Below, in pieces: positions 55,301-64,000 of a DNA stretch of 64,000 nucleotides. Source of the stretch: Microbacterium sp. KUDC0406 (lineage in GTDB: Bacteria > Actinomycetota > Actinomycetes > Actinomycetales > Microbacteriaceae); NCBI RefSeq assembly GCF_021582875.1, contig NZ_CP091138.1, positions 620,001 to 684,000 of the forward strand, in the 5' to 3' direction. Numbering within the stretch: position 1 is the stretch's first letter; every line of letters begins with the position of its first letter. Made by a program: the position numbers and the translations under genes. Under the pieces are notes generated by a model. That model did no database searches, was not told where the DNA came from, and saw nothing but the letters and a program-made list of their open reading frames with translations.

Positions 55301-55753
55301 TCGGTGCTCGAGACCGGCGACTACCTGTACGGGCTCGTGCCCGGTCAGGAGCACCTCATCGAGATCGATCGCGGCGTGCAGCTCTACGTGGGCCTCGAGG
55401 CCGTGGGCGACGCCGACGAGCGCGGGATGCGCACCGTGATGACGACCCTGAACGGTCAGCTGCGGCCGGTGTCGGTCCGCGACCGCTCTGTGGCCGTCGA
55501 CGCCCATGAGGCCGAGAAGGCCGACCCCTCCCAGCCCGGGCAGGTGGCCGCGCCGTTCTCCGGCGTCGTGACGCTGCAGGTCGCGGCGGGCGACACGATC
55601 CGTGCGGGGGAGCCGGTCGCGTCGATCGAGGCGATGAAGATGGAGGCGGCGATCACGGCCACCGTCCCGGGCGTGGTCGAGCGGCTGGCGATCGGCTCGA
55701 CCCAGCAGGTGGACGCCGGTGATCTTTTGGTCGTGATCAGCCCGGGCCAGTAA
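52347..55753 (+). CDS. pyc: pyruvate carboxylase, one frame break
   Basis: Single-chain biotin enzyme that turns pyruvate and bicarbonate into oxaloacetate to refill the citric acid cycle. About 1135 residues after repair. Biotin carboxylase domain first (KILVSNRGEIAIRAFRAAFE; AVAGGGGRGMRRVE; FIEMNPRIQVEHTVTEEVTD), then the carboxyltransferase domain (DTTFRDAHQSLLATRVRTRD, IKDMAGLLRPAAA, HLHTHDTAGGQ), and a biotinyl domain ending with the EAMKMEA attachment site. The frame breaks at the G run 53189-53192: one added base gives LLETAGERTGEVVFIEMNPR. ATG 52347 follows AGAGG. Confidence 0.95.
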
Positions 55754-55796
55754 TCTTGGGCGGGCGACATGCTCGCACAAGCTTTCTAGGAGAACC

Positions 55797-57809
55797 GTGA
55801 CGCCGAAGAAGACCGACGACCAGGACGGCGACGAAGACCGCGGAGTCCTCGACGACTCCGCCTCGCTCGATGACGCCGGGATCGGGTTCCTCGGAGCCAC
55901 TGCCCAGGTGAATGTCGCGATGCCGACCGGCGGCGACGATGAGGACCTCGACGCCGACGACGACGTCCTCGGCGATGAGATCGCCGTGGAGCCGCCCGCC
56001 ACCGATCTGGTCATCGACCGTTCGGCTGTCGCCGACGACGAGACGGTGGAGCGCCTGCAGCGCGACACCACCGAGATCATCATCGAGCTGCCGGCCGGGA
56101 CCGAGCCGCCGGTGATCGCCGACCTCGTCGAATCGGATGCCGGGGCCGCCCCGGATCTTGTCGTGGACGAGCCCGACGCGGTCACGGCCGAAGTGGTCCT
56201 CGAGGACGTCGCACCCTCGGATGAGGGCGACGGCGCGGACGGCGACACCGGGGATGATCACGAGGACCCGGACGCGGGAGACGAGACTCCCGACGACGAG
56301 AGCCTCCACGACGATGCCCGGGACTTCGACGGAGAAGAACTCGACGCTGAAGATCTTGACGACGATCTCGGCGACGATTCCGCCGGTGAGGATCTCGATG
56401 ACGGCGTCGCGGAGACCGCGACCGGCATCAGGCTGGAGCTGATGATCCACGGCGAGCCGGACGGCGCGGTCGAGTCTGCTGAACAGCGGCCCACCGAGAA
56501 GCGGCCGGTCGAACCCGAGTCTGTCGACGGGGCGGTCGCCGCGGAGCACGACATCACCGAGGAACAGCCCGCCGAAGAGCCTGCTCCTGCTGCCGCCGCC
56601 GTCGAAGACGAGACCCTGGACGCCGAGACGGTCGACGGGCAGGATCGTGAGGACGAGGCAGTGGCCGGGGCATCCGTCCCTGCAGCAGCGACTGGCATGC
56701 TCACCGCTCCCGAGGAGGAGACGACCGTGGACACTGACGACCAGCGCGAGCTCGCGCCCCGACCCGCGGCCGGTGCGCCGCGCACCCGTGCCGAGGCGCA
56801 CCGCACCGCCGAGGTCGCGCTGTCCTCCAAGCGGCTCGGCGACGCCTCTCGCGAGGCATCCCGGGAGAGCGCGGACCTGCTCACGGCCGAGCGGCTGCTC
56901 GATCCGAGCCGGATGGTGAAGCCCGAGCCCGAGGGCGCCTGGAACCATCTCGTGTACACGGTCTCCGGCCGCCGTATCAACCTCGGCGACGGAAAGAAGG
57001 CCCGTGCCCGCAAGGAGCTCACCGGGCGCATCTCCGGTCACCTGCAGGGCAACGCCCGTTTCGTGCCGGTGCTGTCCCGCAAGGGCGGTGTCGGCAAGAC
57101 GACGGTGACCGCACTGCTGGGCATGGCCCTGGCGGATGCCCGTGACGACCGCGTGATCGCGGTCGATGCCAACCCGGACCGCGGAACGCTGGCCGACCGC
57201 ATCGTCGGAGAGAGCAGCCGCTCCGTGCGTGATCTCGTGCGCGCCAAGGACGAGGTGCAGGGATTCCACGACGTCTCGGCGCTCGTCGCCCGCGACAGCA
57301 CCCGCCTGGACGTGCTGGCATCGGACAGCGACCCCCGCGTGGCGGAGGCGTTCAGCGACTCCGACTACCGCGACGTGGCCTCGGTGGCCGCGCACTACTA
57401 CTCGCTGGTGCTCACCGACACCGGAACCGGGATCGTGCACGACGTCATGGGAGCGACGCTCGACCTGGCCGACCAGATCGTGATCGTCTCGGGGCTCAGC
57501 GTCGACGAGGCGCGGCTCGCCTCGGAGACCCTGACCTGGCTCGAGACGAACGGCTACGCGGACAAGGCCCGGGATGCGATCGTCGTGCTCAACCAGTCCA
57601 CCTCGGGTGCGCCGCTGGTGCGGCTGAACGAGCTGCAGGCGCACTTCTCGACCAGGGTCGGGCATGTCATCCGCATCCCGTACGACCCGCAGATCGCGGG
57701 CGGCGGTGCGATCGTCTGGAGCAGCCTCGCTCCGGAGACACGGCTGGCCGCCCGAGAGCTCGCCGCACAGCTGGTCGAGGGTCTGCGAACCCAGGTCACC
57801 GCCCGATGA
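55797..57809 (+). CDS. MinD/ParA-like ATPase with long acidic N-terminal region
   Basis: A 670-residue protein. The first 300-330 residues are very acidic and probably disordered ([20 protein letters not shown] then [18 protein letters not shown]). A short conserved region follows, and the C-terminal 250 residues form a MinD/ParA ATPase: [20 protein letters not shown] with a deviant Walker [59 protein letters not shown]. The C-terminal ATPase resembles EspI-type proteins of type VII secretion loci, but no other secretion genes are visible. GTG 55797 follows GGAG. It overlaps the def start (ATGA), so the two are coupled. Confidence 0.85.
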   Translation: MTPKKTDDQDGDEDRGVLDDSASLDDAGIGFLGATAQVNVAMPTGGDDEDLDADDDVLGDEIAVEPPATDLVIDRSAVADDETVERLQRDTTEIIIELPAGTEPPVIADLVESDAGAAPDLVVDEPDAVTAEVVLEDVAPSDEGDGADGDTGDDHEDPDAGDETPDDESLHDDARDFDGEELDAEDLDDDLGDDSAGEDLDDGVAETATGIRLELMIHGEPDGAVESAEQRPTEKRPVEPESVDGAVAAEHDITEEQPAEEPAPAAAAVEDETLDAETVDGQDREDEAVAGASVPAAATGMLTAPEEETTVDTDDQRELAPRPAAGAPRTRAEAHRTAEVALSSKRLGDASREASRESADLLTAERLLDPSRMVKPEPEGAWNHLVYTVSGRRINLGDGKKARARKELTGRISGHLQGNARFVPVLSRKGGVGKTTVTALLGMALADARDDRVIAVDANPDRGTLADRIVGESSRSVRDLVRAKDEVQGFHDVSALVARDSTRLDVLASDSDPRVAEAFSDSDYRDVASVAAHYYSLVLTDTGTGIVHDVMGATLDLADQIVIVSGLSVDEARLASETLTWLETNGYADKARDAIVVLNQSTSGAPLVRLNELQAHFSTRVGHVIRIPYDPQIAGGGAIVWSSLAPETRLAARELAAQLVEGLRTQVTAR

Positions 57810-58296
57810 GCGTCCGCGAGATCCGGCTGTACGGCGACCCCGTGCTGCGCACGGTCTGCGCGCCGATCGAGGACATCGACGACGGCGTGCGCGCACTCGT
57901 CGCCGATCTCGTCGACACCGTGAAGCTGCCCGGCAGGGCCGGTGTCGCCGCACCGCAGATCGGCGTCGCCGTGCGGGCGTTCAGCTACAACATCGACGGC
58001 GACATCGGGTACGTGCTCAACCCCGTTCTCACCGAGGTCCGCGGGGAACCGCAGCCGACGGGGAGGGCTGCCTCTCCGTTCCCGGACTCTGGCACGATGC
58101 ACCGCGGTATCCGTGGGCACGTGTCGAGGGCATCGATCTCGACGGCGCACCTGTCGTGCTCGAAGGCGAAGGACTGCTGGCCCAGGCCCTGCAGCACGAG
58201 ACCGATCACCTCGACGGCATGGTCTACCTGGGACGCCTGGACCCGGAGACCCGCAGGATCGCGATGCGCCAGGTGCGTGAGAGCGCCTGGTTCTGA
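57806..58296 (+). CDS. def: peptide deformylase, one frame break
   Basis: Metallo-hydrolase that removes the formyl group from new proteins. About 163 residues after repair. The three family motifs are [22 protein letters not shown] (metal-binding Cys) and [12 protein letters not shown] (HExxH type). The frame breaks at the G run 58060-58063; one added base gives [17 protein letters not shown]. Without repair the protein would lack two of three metal ligands. ATG 57806 overlaps the MinD-like gene stop. Confidence 0.93.
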
Positions 58297-58319
58297 TCCG
58301 ACCGCATGGACGGAACGGC

Positions 58320-58369
58320 CTTCGACAGGCTCAGGGACCGAACGCTCTGGGTCGCTGAGCCTGTCGAAG
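58320..58369. repeat. 21-bp inverted repeat between def and fadD
   Basis: CTTCGACAGGCTCAGGGACC and its near-exact reverse complement ending GAGCCTGTCGAAG flank a short loop. The unit is the same family as the array at 51244. It can fold into a strong hairpin and may act as a bidirectional terminator for the two convergent genes. Confidence 0.8.
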
Positions 58370-58373
58370 CAGG

Positions 58374-60199
58374 TCAGCCCAGCGAGACGTTGGTGGTCTG
58401 CACGGGCTGGGTGTAGATCTGCTCGATGTCGCCGGCGAAGTCCTTGAGGATCACGTTGCGCTTGATCGACATCTTCGGCGTGAGGTGCCCGCTGTCCTCG
58501 GTCCACTCGGTGGGCAGGATCGTGAACTTGCGGATCGACTCGGCGCGCGAGACCAGGGTGTTCGCGTGGTCGATCGCCCGCTGCACCTCCTCGCGAACGG
58601 CGTCGTCCTGCGCGGCATCCGCCAGAGAGAGGTCGGCGGGAAGACCGTTGTTCGCGAGCCAGGTCGGCAGCATCTCGGTGTCGAGCGTGACCAGTGCCGC
58701 GATGAACGGCTTCTGATCGCCGACCACGACGACCTGTCCGACGATCGGGTTCGCGCGGATCGGGTCCTCGAGCATCGCGGGGGCGACGTTCTTGCCGCCG
58801 GCGGTCACGATGATCTCCTTCTTGCGTCCGGTGATCGTGAGGAAGCCGTCCGCGTCGAACGAGCCGAGGTCGCCGGTGCGGAACCAGCCGTCGTCGAACG
58901 CCGCAGCGGTCGCCTCCGGGTTGTTCCAGTACTCCTTGAACACGCAGATGCCGCGCACCTCGATCTCGCCGTCCTCGGCGAGGCGGATGCCGACGCCGGG
59001 CAGGACGGGGCCGACGGTGCCGATCTTGAACCCGTCCTCACGGTTCACGGTCGCCGGCGCGGTGGTCTCGGTGAGGCCGTAGCCCTCGAGGATCACCACG
59101 CCGAGGCTGCGGAAGAAGTGCCCGAGGCGGTCGCCGAGCGGCGCCGAGCCCGAGACGGCGTACACGACCTTGCCGCCCATGGCCGCGCGCAGCTTGGCGT
59201 AGACCAGCTTGTCGAACAGGGCGAAGCGCATCCGCAGGCCGAACGGGATCTTCTCGCCGCGCTCCTGCAGCCTCGAGTGCTCGACGGCGGCCGCGGCGGC
59301 GGCGCGGAAGATCTTGCCCTTTCCGCCGGCCTCCGCCTTCTGCTCGGCCGAGTTGTACACCTTCTCGAACACGCGCGGGACCGCCAGCAGCAGGGTCGGC
59401 TGGAACGATCCGAGCGAGGCGAGCAGCTGCTTCGTGTCGGGCTGGTGGCCGACCCGGACGCCGGCGTGGATGTAGAGCATCGACATGAACCGGGCGAAGA
59501 CGTGCGCGAGCGTGATGAACAGCACCGTCGAGGCGCCCGGGGTGTTCACGACGTCCTTGAGCGATTCGGCGGCGTTGCGCGACAGCTCGACGAAGTTGCT
59601 GTGCGTGAGCACGCAGCCCTTGGGGCGGCCGGTGGACCCCGAGGTGTAGATGAGGGTCGCGATGTCGGCGCCGTTCGCGATCGAGCGTCGCCGCTCGATC
59701 TCCGCGTCATCGACGCCGGTGCCCTGCGCGGTGAGTGTGTCGATCGCGCCGAGATGCAGCTGCCAGACCTCGCGGACGAGGGGAGATCACCGCGCACCTC
59801 GTCGATGCGGGTGAAGTGATCCGACGACTCCGCGACGATGGCGATGGCCCCGGAGTCCTCCATGATCCACTGGATCTGCGCGGGCGAGCTGGTCTCGTAG
59901 ATCGGCACCATGACGGCGCCGGCGTAGAACAGCGCGAAGTCGACGAGCGTCCACTCGTAGGTGGTGCGGGCGATGAAGCCGACCTTCTCGCCGGGCTGGA
60001 TGCCGGCGGCGACGAAGCCCTTGGCCAGGGCGACGACGGCGGTGCGGAAGTCGGCGGCGGAGATGTCGCGCCAGCCCTCTCCTTCCGGAACGGAGAACAG
60101 CGCGCGATCGGGAGTGGCCTCCACGCGCTTCTCGAGCAGGTCCGTGACGTTCGCCTCGGGGTCAGCGGGGACGATCGCGGGGACTTCGAACTGAACCAC
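58374..60199 (-). CDS. fadD: long-chain fatty acid--CoA ligase (AMP-binding), one frame break
   Basis: AMP-forming acyl-CoA synthetase, FadD15/FAA1-like, about 608 residues after repair. The AMP motif [20 protein letters not shown], then [35 protein letters not shown] and [16 protein letters not shown] are all present. It should activate fatty acids for lipid synthesis or degradation. The frame breaks at the G run 59780-59783 (plus strand): one added base joins DEVRGDLP to [20 protein letters not shown]. It is convergent with def and divergent from the plsC-like gene. Confidence 0.93.
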
Positions 60200-60335
60200 G
60201 GCAGCTCCTTCGGTACCAGGCGGGCGGGTTGCTCCGAGTCTACGTCATGGGATTCAGTCGCGTAAATCACGGTACTCAGTCGCGGCTCTCGTGCTCTTCC
60301 GCATGCCGAGCGGGCACGCAGTAGACTGCGAGGCG

Positions 60336-61023
60336 ATGTTCTACTGGCTGATGAAGTACGTCGTGATCGGGCCGCTGGTCAAAGCGATCTTCCGACCCTG
60401 GATGGTGGGGCGCGACAACATCCCCGCCACCGGCGCAGCCATCCTCGCCAGCAATCATCTTTCGTTCGCCGACTCGATCTTCCTGCCGCTCATGCTGGAC
60501 CGCCGGATGTCATTCCTGGCCAAGAGCGACTACTTCACCGGGCGCGGCATCAAGGGATGGGCGACGAAGTTCTTCATGAGTGCGACCGGTCAGCTGCCGA
60601 TCGACCGCTCAGGGGGAAGGCCTCCGAGGCCTCGCTGAACACCGGACTGCAGGTGCTGGGCGGGGAGATCTGCTCGGCATCTACCCCGAGGGCACGCGCA
60701 GCCCCGATGGCCGGCTGTACCGGGGCCGTACCGGCATCGCACGGATGGCGCTCGAGGCGAAGGTGCCCGTCGTGCCCGTCGTGATGATCGACACCGACAC
60801 CGCGATGCCCATCGGCCGGCGGATGCCCCGGGTGGTGCGGGTCGGGATCGTGGTCGGCGAGCCGCTGGACTTCTCGCGGTATGCGGGAATGGAGAACGAC
60901 CGCTACATCCTGCGCTCCGTCACCGACGAGATCATGGTCGCGCTGCAGCGCCTCGGCGCCCAGCGATACGACGACGTGTACGCGTCGTCGGTGAAGGACC
61001 GCATGCCCGCTCCGGTGCGCTGA
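60336..61023 (+). CDS. 1-acyl-glycerol-3-phosphate acyltransferase family (PlsC), two frame breaks
   Basis: Membrane-associated acyltransferase of phospholipid synthesis, about 229 residues after repair. The HX4D motif is in LASNHLSFADSIFLPLMLDR, the second family motif reads IYPEGTRSPDGRLYRGRTGI, and VPVVPVVMIDTDTAMPIGRR follows. Breaks at the G runs 60612-60616 and 60662-60665 are each repaired by one base, giving SGGKASEASLNTGLQVLGGG then DLLGIYPEG. ATG 60336 lies 8 bases after TAGACT. It is divergent from fadD, which fits shared lipid metabolism. Confidence 0.9.
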
Positions 61024-61076
61024 GAGAGGCCGCGGGCTTCGTCGTCATGGACGCACGGGGCGGTTTCCGCGACGAC

Positions 61077-61082
61077 TAGGCT
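61077..61082 (+). promoter_or_regulatory. -10 box of a leaderless promoter (DAHP synthase)
   Basis: TAGGCT, a 6-base spacer (GGGGAG), then ATG 61089. The spacer also resembles a ribosome site, so both modes are possible. Confidence 0.5.
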
Positions 61083-61088
61083 GGGGAG

Positions 61089-62453
61089 ATGCCACAGCCG
61101 CCGTCCGCCGCCCCGTCCGCGTTCGACATCCGAGCCCTCGACGAGTGGCGCGAGCTGCCGATCAAGCAGCAGCCGCAGTGGCCCGATGCCGGCCGGGTCG
61201 CGGAGGTCTCCACACAGATCGCCGCCCTGCCCCCGCTGGTGTTCGCCGGTGAGGTCGACAACCTGCGTGAGCGTCTCGCCCGCGCGGCATCCGGCCAGGC
61301 GTTCCTGCTGCAGGGCGGCGACTGCGCCGAGACGTTCGCCGGCGCCACCGCCGATCAGATCCGCAACCGCATCAAGACGGTGCTGCAGATGGCCGTCGTG
61401 CTCACCTACGGCGCGTCCATGCCGATCGTGAAGATGGGGCGGATGGCGGGGCAGTTCGCCAAGCCCCGCTCGAGCGACACCGAGACCCGGGGCGACGTCA
61501 CGCTGCCCGCGTACCGCGGCGACATCGTCAACGGGTACGACTTCACCGAGGGGTCCCGCACGGCCGACCCGTCGCGCCTGCTGCAGGGCTACCACATGGC
61601 GGCATCCACGCTGAACCTCATCCGCGCGTTCACGCAGGGCGGCTTCGCAGACCTGCGCGAGGTGCACTCCTGGAACACCGGCTTCGCGAAGAACCCGGCC
61701 AACCAGCGCTACGAGCGCATGGCTTCCGAGATCGATCGCGCGATCAAGTTCATGGAGGCCGCCGGCGCCGACTTCGACGAGCTCAAGCGCGTCGAGTTCT
61801 TCACCGGTCATGAGGGCCTGCTGATGGACTACGAGCGCCCGATGACACGCATCGACTCGCGCACCGACACGCCGTACAACACCTCGGCGCACTTCCTCTG
61901 GGTCGGCGAGCGCACCCGCGACCTCGACGGGGCGCACATCGACTACTTCTCGAAGATCCGCAACCCCATCGGGGTGAAGCTGGGCCCCACGACGACGCCC
62001 GAGACCGCGCTGGCGCTGATCGACAAGCTCGACCCGAACCGCGAGCCCGGCCGGCTCACGTTCATCACGCGGATGGGGGCGGGAAAGATCCGCGATGCTC
62101 TTCCGCCGCTGCTCGCGGCCGTGAAGGACTCCGGCGCCACCCCGCTGTGGGTGACCGACCCCATGCACGGCAACGGCATCACCACTCCGACCGGGTACAA
62201 GACCCGCCGCTTCGACGACGTCGTCGACGAGGTGCGCGGCTTCTTCGAGGCGCATCGCACTGTCGGCACGTTCCCTGGCGGCATCCACGTCGAACTCACC
62301 GGCGACGACGTGACCGAATGCCTCGGCGGCTCGGAGCGGATCGACGAGGCGGCGCTGGCCACCCGGTACGAATCGCTGTGCGACCCGCGGCTGAACCACA
62401 TGCAGTCGCTGGAGCTCGCGTTCCTCGTGGCCGAGGAGCTCGAGAAGCGCTGA
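61089..62453 (+). CDS. aroG: class II 3-deoxy-7-phosphoheptulonate synthase (DAHP synthase)
   Basis: First enzyme of aromatic amino-acid synthesis, joining phosphoenolpyruvate and erythrose 4-phosphate. 454 residues of the class II (plant/mycobacterial AroG) type. Characteristic segments: FLLQGGDCAETFAGATADQI, VKMGRMAGQFAKPRSS, LPAYRGDIVNGYDFT, WVGERTRDLDGAHIDYFSKI, RNPIGVKLGPTT and TDPMHGNGITTPTGYKTRRF, with the metal-binding Cys, His, Glu and Asp spread over these motifs. It ends just before a hairpin shared with the convergent kinase gene. Confidence 0.96.
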   Translation: MPQPPSAAPSAFDIRALDEWRELPIKQQPQWPDAGRVAEVSTQIAALPPLVFAGEVDNLRERLARAASGQAFLLQGGDCAETFAGATADQIRNRIKTVLQMAVVLTYGASMPIVKMGRMAGQFAKPRSSDTETRGDVTLPAYRGDIVNGYDFTEGSRTADPSRLLQGYHMAASTLNLIRAFTQGGFADLREVHSWNTGFAKNPANQRYERMASEIDRAIKFMEAAGADFDELKRVEFFTGHEGLLMDYERPMTRIDSRTDTPYNTSAHFLWVGERTRDLDGAHIDYFSKIRNPIGVKLGPTTTPETALALIDKLDPNREPGRLTFITRMGAGKIRDALPPLLAAVKDSGATPLWVTDPMHGNGITTPTGYKTRRFDDVVDEVRGFFEAHRTVGTFPGGIHVELTGDDVTECLGGSERIDEAALATRYESLCDPRLNHMQSLELAFLVAEELEKR

Positions 62454-62466
62454 TCGCCGGTCGGGG

Positions 62467-62487
62467 GAGCTGATCCGAGATCAGCTC
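62467..62487. terminator. hairpin between aroG and the kinase gene
   Basis: 9-bp perfect stem GAGCTGATC pairing with GATCAGCTC around a 3-base loop; it overlaps the last codons of the kinase gene and can end both convergent transcripts. Confidence 0.75.
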
Positions 62488-64000
62488 TCCTTGGCCTTGA
62501 CCTTCACCTCGGTGCCGCGCTCGACCGTCTCACCGGCCTCGGGGTCTGTCTTGGACACGGTGAACAGGCCCCAGAGGAACTCGGGCAGGGTCGAGGTCGG
62601 ATTCAGGTGCGCCTCGCGCAGGATCCTCATCGCGTCGGCGAGGTTCTTCCCCTCGACGTCGGGGACCTCGACGGGCTGAGGCCCCTTCGACACGGTCAGC
62701 GTGATGCTGTCGCCGGGCCGCCACAGGCCGCCGCCGGAGCGCTCGGAGTGGCGGATCACCTCGCCCTTGGCGAACTTCTCGCTCCACTCCGAAGGGCGAT
62801 CGCCGGAGACGTCGAGCCCGGCGTCCGTCAGAGTCTTCACCGCGGCGTCCACGGGATCCCCGATCACGTCGGGGAGTTCACCGAGCGAGACCTGCACGGT
62901 CGCGCGGTCCGCCTCGCGCACTGTGCATCCGCCGGCGCAGCCGAAGGTCTTGCCGCCGTCGCGCGGCGTGATCCGCACATTGATCACCTTGTCGCGCGCG
63001 GCATCGGGGGTGAAGTACTCCTCGGACTGGTCGTCGACCTCGAGGTTCGCCGTGGTCAGCGTCGCTCGCGCGTCGGATTCGCTCTTACCGCCGAGAGCGG
63101 GCAGCTGATGCGAGGCAGGGCCGCTCGACACGATGACCCGCACTCTCGCGCCCTGGTCGAGCCGTTCGCCCTCGCCGGGCTTGGTCTCGATCACGGTTCC
63201 GGCATCTACGTCGACTGAGCTCTCGTCGCGCTGGATGGGGACGAAACCGTCTTCCTTCAGCGCCGCCGCCGCCGCGTCGTAGGTCATCCCGGCGACATGG
63301 GGGACCGCGACCAGCGAACCGGGGCCGGAGCCGAACCACCAGCCCACGCCACCGGCCAGCACGGCCAGCAGCAGCACGACGGCCAGCAGCATGGCACCGC
63401 GCGCCTTGCGTCGCGAGATGCGGCGACGCAGCAGCGTGGCGTTGTCGACCTGCTGCTGCGGCGCGGCGATCGGCTCGGCCGCCGCGGTCGGTCCGGTGAG
63501 CACGCGCGTCACGGATCCGGTGTCGGCACCACCGCCGCGCGGCGTGACCAGCGCCGCGGTGAGCAGCGGCTTCACATCGAGCTCGCGCTCGATGTCGCGC
63601 AGCCGGTCGAGCATCGCCTGAGCGTCGATCGGACGCTCGTCGGGGGACTTCTCGGTGGCCCAGAGCACCAGTTCGTCGAGCTGCTCGGGCACGGCGGAGT
63701 TGCGCGCGCTGGGGCGGGGCACCTGCTCGGTCGCGTGCTGGAACGCGATCTGCATCGGCTGTTCGCCCTTGTACGGCTGCTCGCCGACGAGCATCTCGTA
63801 GAGCATGATGCCCAGGGCGTAGATGTCGCTGCGGGCGTCGGCGGTGCCGCGGGTGACGAGCTCGGGGGCGAGGTACGCGATGGTGCCGAGCAGCTGGGCG
63901 CCGGTCGCCGTGTTCGCCGTGGTGGCGCGCGCCAGGCCGAAGTCGCCGATCTTGATGCGGCCGTCCTCGGCCAGCAGCACGTTCTCGGGCTTCACGTCGC
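62481..64000 (-). CDS. PASTA-domain Ser/Thr protein kinase (PknB/PknL type), 5' part outside window
   Basis: Membrane Ser/Thr kinase; about 506 residues are visible and the frame is open at the right edge. The C-lobe of the kinase starts at the catalytic loop (RDVKPENVLL), followed by IGDFGLARATT (DFG) and YLAPELVTRGTADARSDIYA (APE). A proline/alanine-rich juxtamembrane part leads to the helix RGAMLLAVVLLLAVLAGGVG WWF, and outside the cell about four PASTA domains follow, the last near VPDVEGKNLADAMRILREA. PASTA domains sense muropeptides. One repeat has an unusual FGCAGGC pair of cysteines. The kinase could phosphorylate the GarA-like protein at 49388, as in mycobacteria. Confidence 0.95.
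   Translation of the reverse strand, partial: DVKPENVLLAEDGRIKIGDFGLARATTANTATGAQLLGTIAYLAPELVTRGTADARSDIYALGIMLYEMLVGEQPYKGEQPMQIAFQHATEQVPRPSARNSAVPEQLDELVLWATEKSPDERPIDAQAMLDRLRDIERELDVKPLLTAALVTPRGGGADTGSVTRVLTGPTAAAEPIAAPQQQVDNATLLRRRISRRKARGAMLLAVVLLLAVLAGGVGWWFGSGPGSLVAVPHVAGMTYDAAAAALKEDGFVPIQRDESSVDVDAGTVIETKPGEGERLDQGARVRVIVSSGPASHQLPALGGKSESDARATLTTANLEVDDQSEEYFTPDAARDKVINVRITPRDGGKTFGCAGGCTVREADRATVQVSLGELPDVIGDPVDAAVKTLTDAGLDVSGDRPSEWSEKFAKGEVIRHSERSGGGLWRPGDSITLTVSKGPQPVEVPDVEGKNLADAMRILREAHLNPTSTLPEFLWGLFTVSKTDPEAGETVERGTEVKVKAKES

Noticed and set aside
54647..57953. Very long minus-strand frames opposite pyc and the MinD-like gene
   Set aside because: They are shadows caused by high GC; the plus strand carries clear domains and motifs throughout.

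Overview
The window is 64 kb of GC-rich DNA from an actinobacterium. The gene content fits Microbacteriaceae, most likely Microbacterium or a close relative: a GarA-type FHA protein beside an FtsR-like MerR regulator, an ImuA/ImuB/DnaE2 mutasome, class II DAHP synthase, PASTA kinase, single-chain pyruvate carboxylase, and leaderless promoters of the form TANNNT-N6-ATG. The genus is inferred from gene content and style, not from a search.

Layout. 1-6 kb: housekeeping and small-molecule enzymes (Der, HIT protein, Leu/Val-type dehydrogenase, acetyltransferase, methyltransferase, GrpB protein, Nudix-NYN fusion). 6-9 kb: intergenic repeats and an IS3-family element that interrupts a DUF222 gene. 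9-10.7 kb: S4 RNA-binding protein, lysoplasmalogenase, acetyltransferase and tRNA-Pro(GGG). 10.74-21.05 kb: a genomic island bounded by a 32-bp direct repeat of the tRNA-Pro 3' end. It carries an EmrB-type exporter with a two-domain Lrp regulator, an IS481 scrap, two TetR and one HxlR regulator, a reductase-like protein, a CocE-type hydrolase, a TIM-barrel-like protein with a lipoprotein partner, and a decayed MobF relaxase that stops at the right repeat. No integrase is visible. 21-30 kb: core chromosome again (YihY protein, amino-acid permease, iron-siderophore ABC operon under a DtxR/IdeR-type box). 30-38 kb: glutaminase-MFS operon, then a six-gene envelope cluster on the minus strand (SulP, GAP, PLDc_N/SHOCT, DUF6325, SHOCT, MscS). 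38-44 kb: the mutasome imuA-imuB-dnaE2 with an SOS-box-like site. 44-52 kb: small proteins, prepilin peptidase, CYTH protein, serine hydrolase, lipoamide dehydrogenase, CopC-like protein, GarA/FtsR/MerR cluster and ParA. 52-64 kb: pyruvate carboxylase, MinD/ParA-like ATPase with a long acidic N-terminus, peptide deformylase, acyl-CoA synthetase, PlsC acyltransferase, DAHP synthase and the C-terminal part of a PASTA kinase.

Sequence quality. At least fifteen frameshifts in otherwise well-conserved genes (including def, plsC, pyc, dnaE2, imuA, imuB and fadD) are each repaired by adding one base to a G or C run, mostly of four or five bases. This pattern looks like homopolymer undercalling, so those genes are annotated as full-length CDS with the break described. 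True decay is claimed only for the IS-interrupted DUF222 gene, the IS481 scrap and the MobF relaxase, which has an internal deletion and a missing C-terminus.

How the parts work together. The clearest functional units are the SOS-type mutasome, the iron-uptake operon, the minus-strand envelope/ion-transport cluster, and the island. The island's TetR-controlled pair (TIM-barrel-like protein plus DUF4097-like lipoprotein) is the best candidate in the window for something not yet described.
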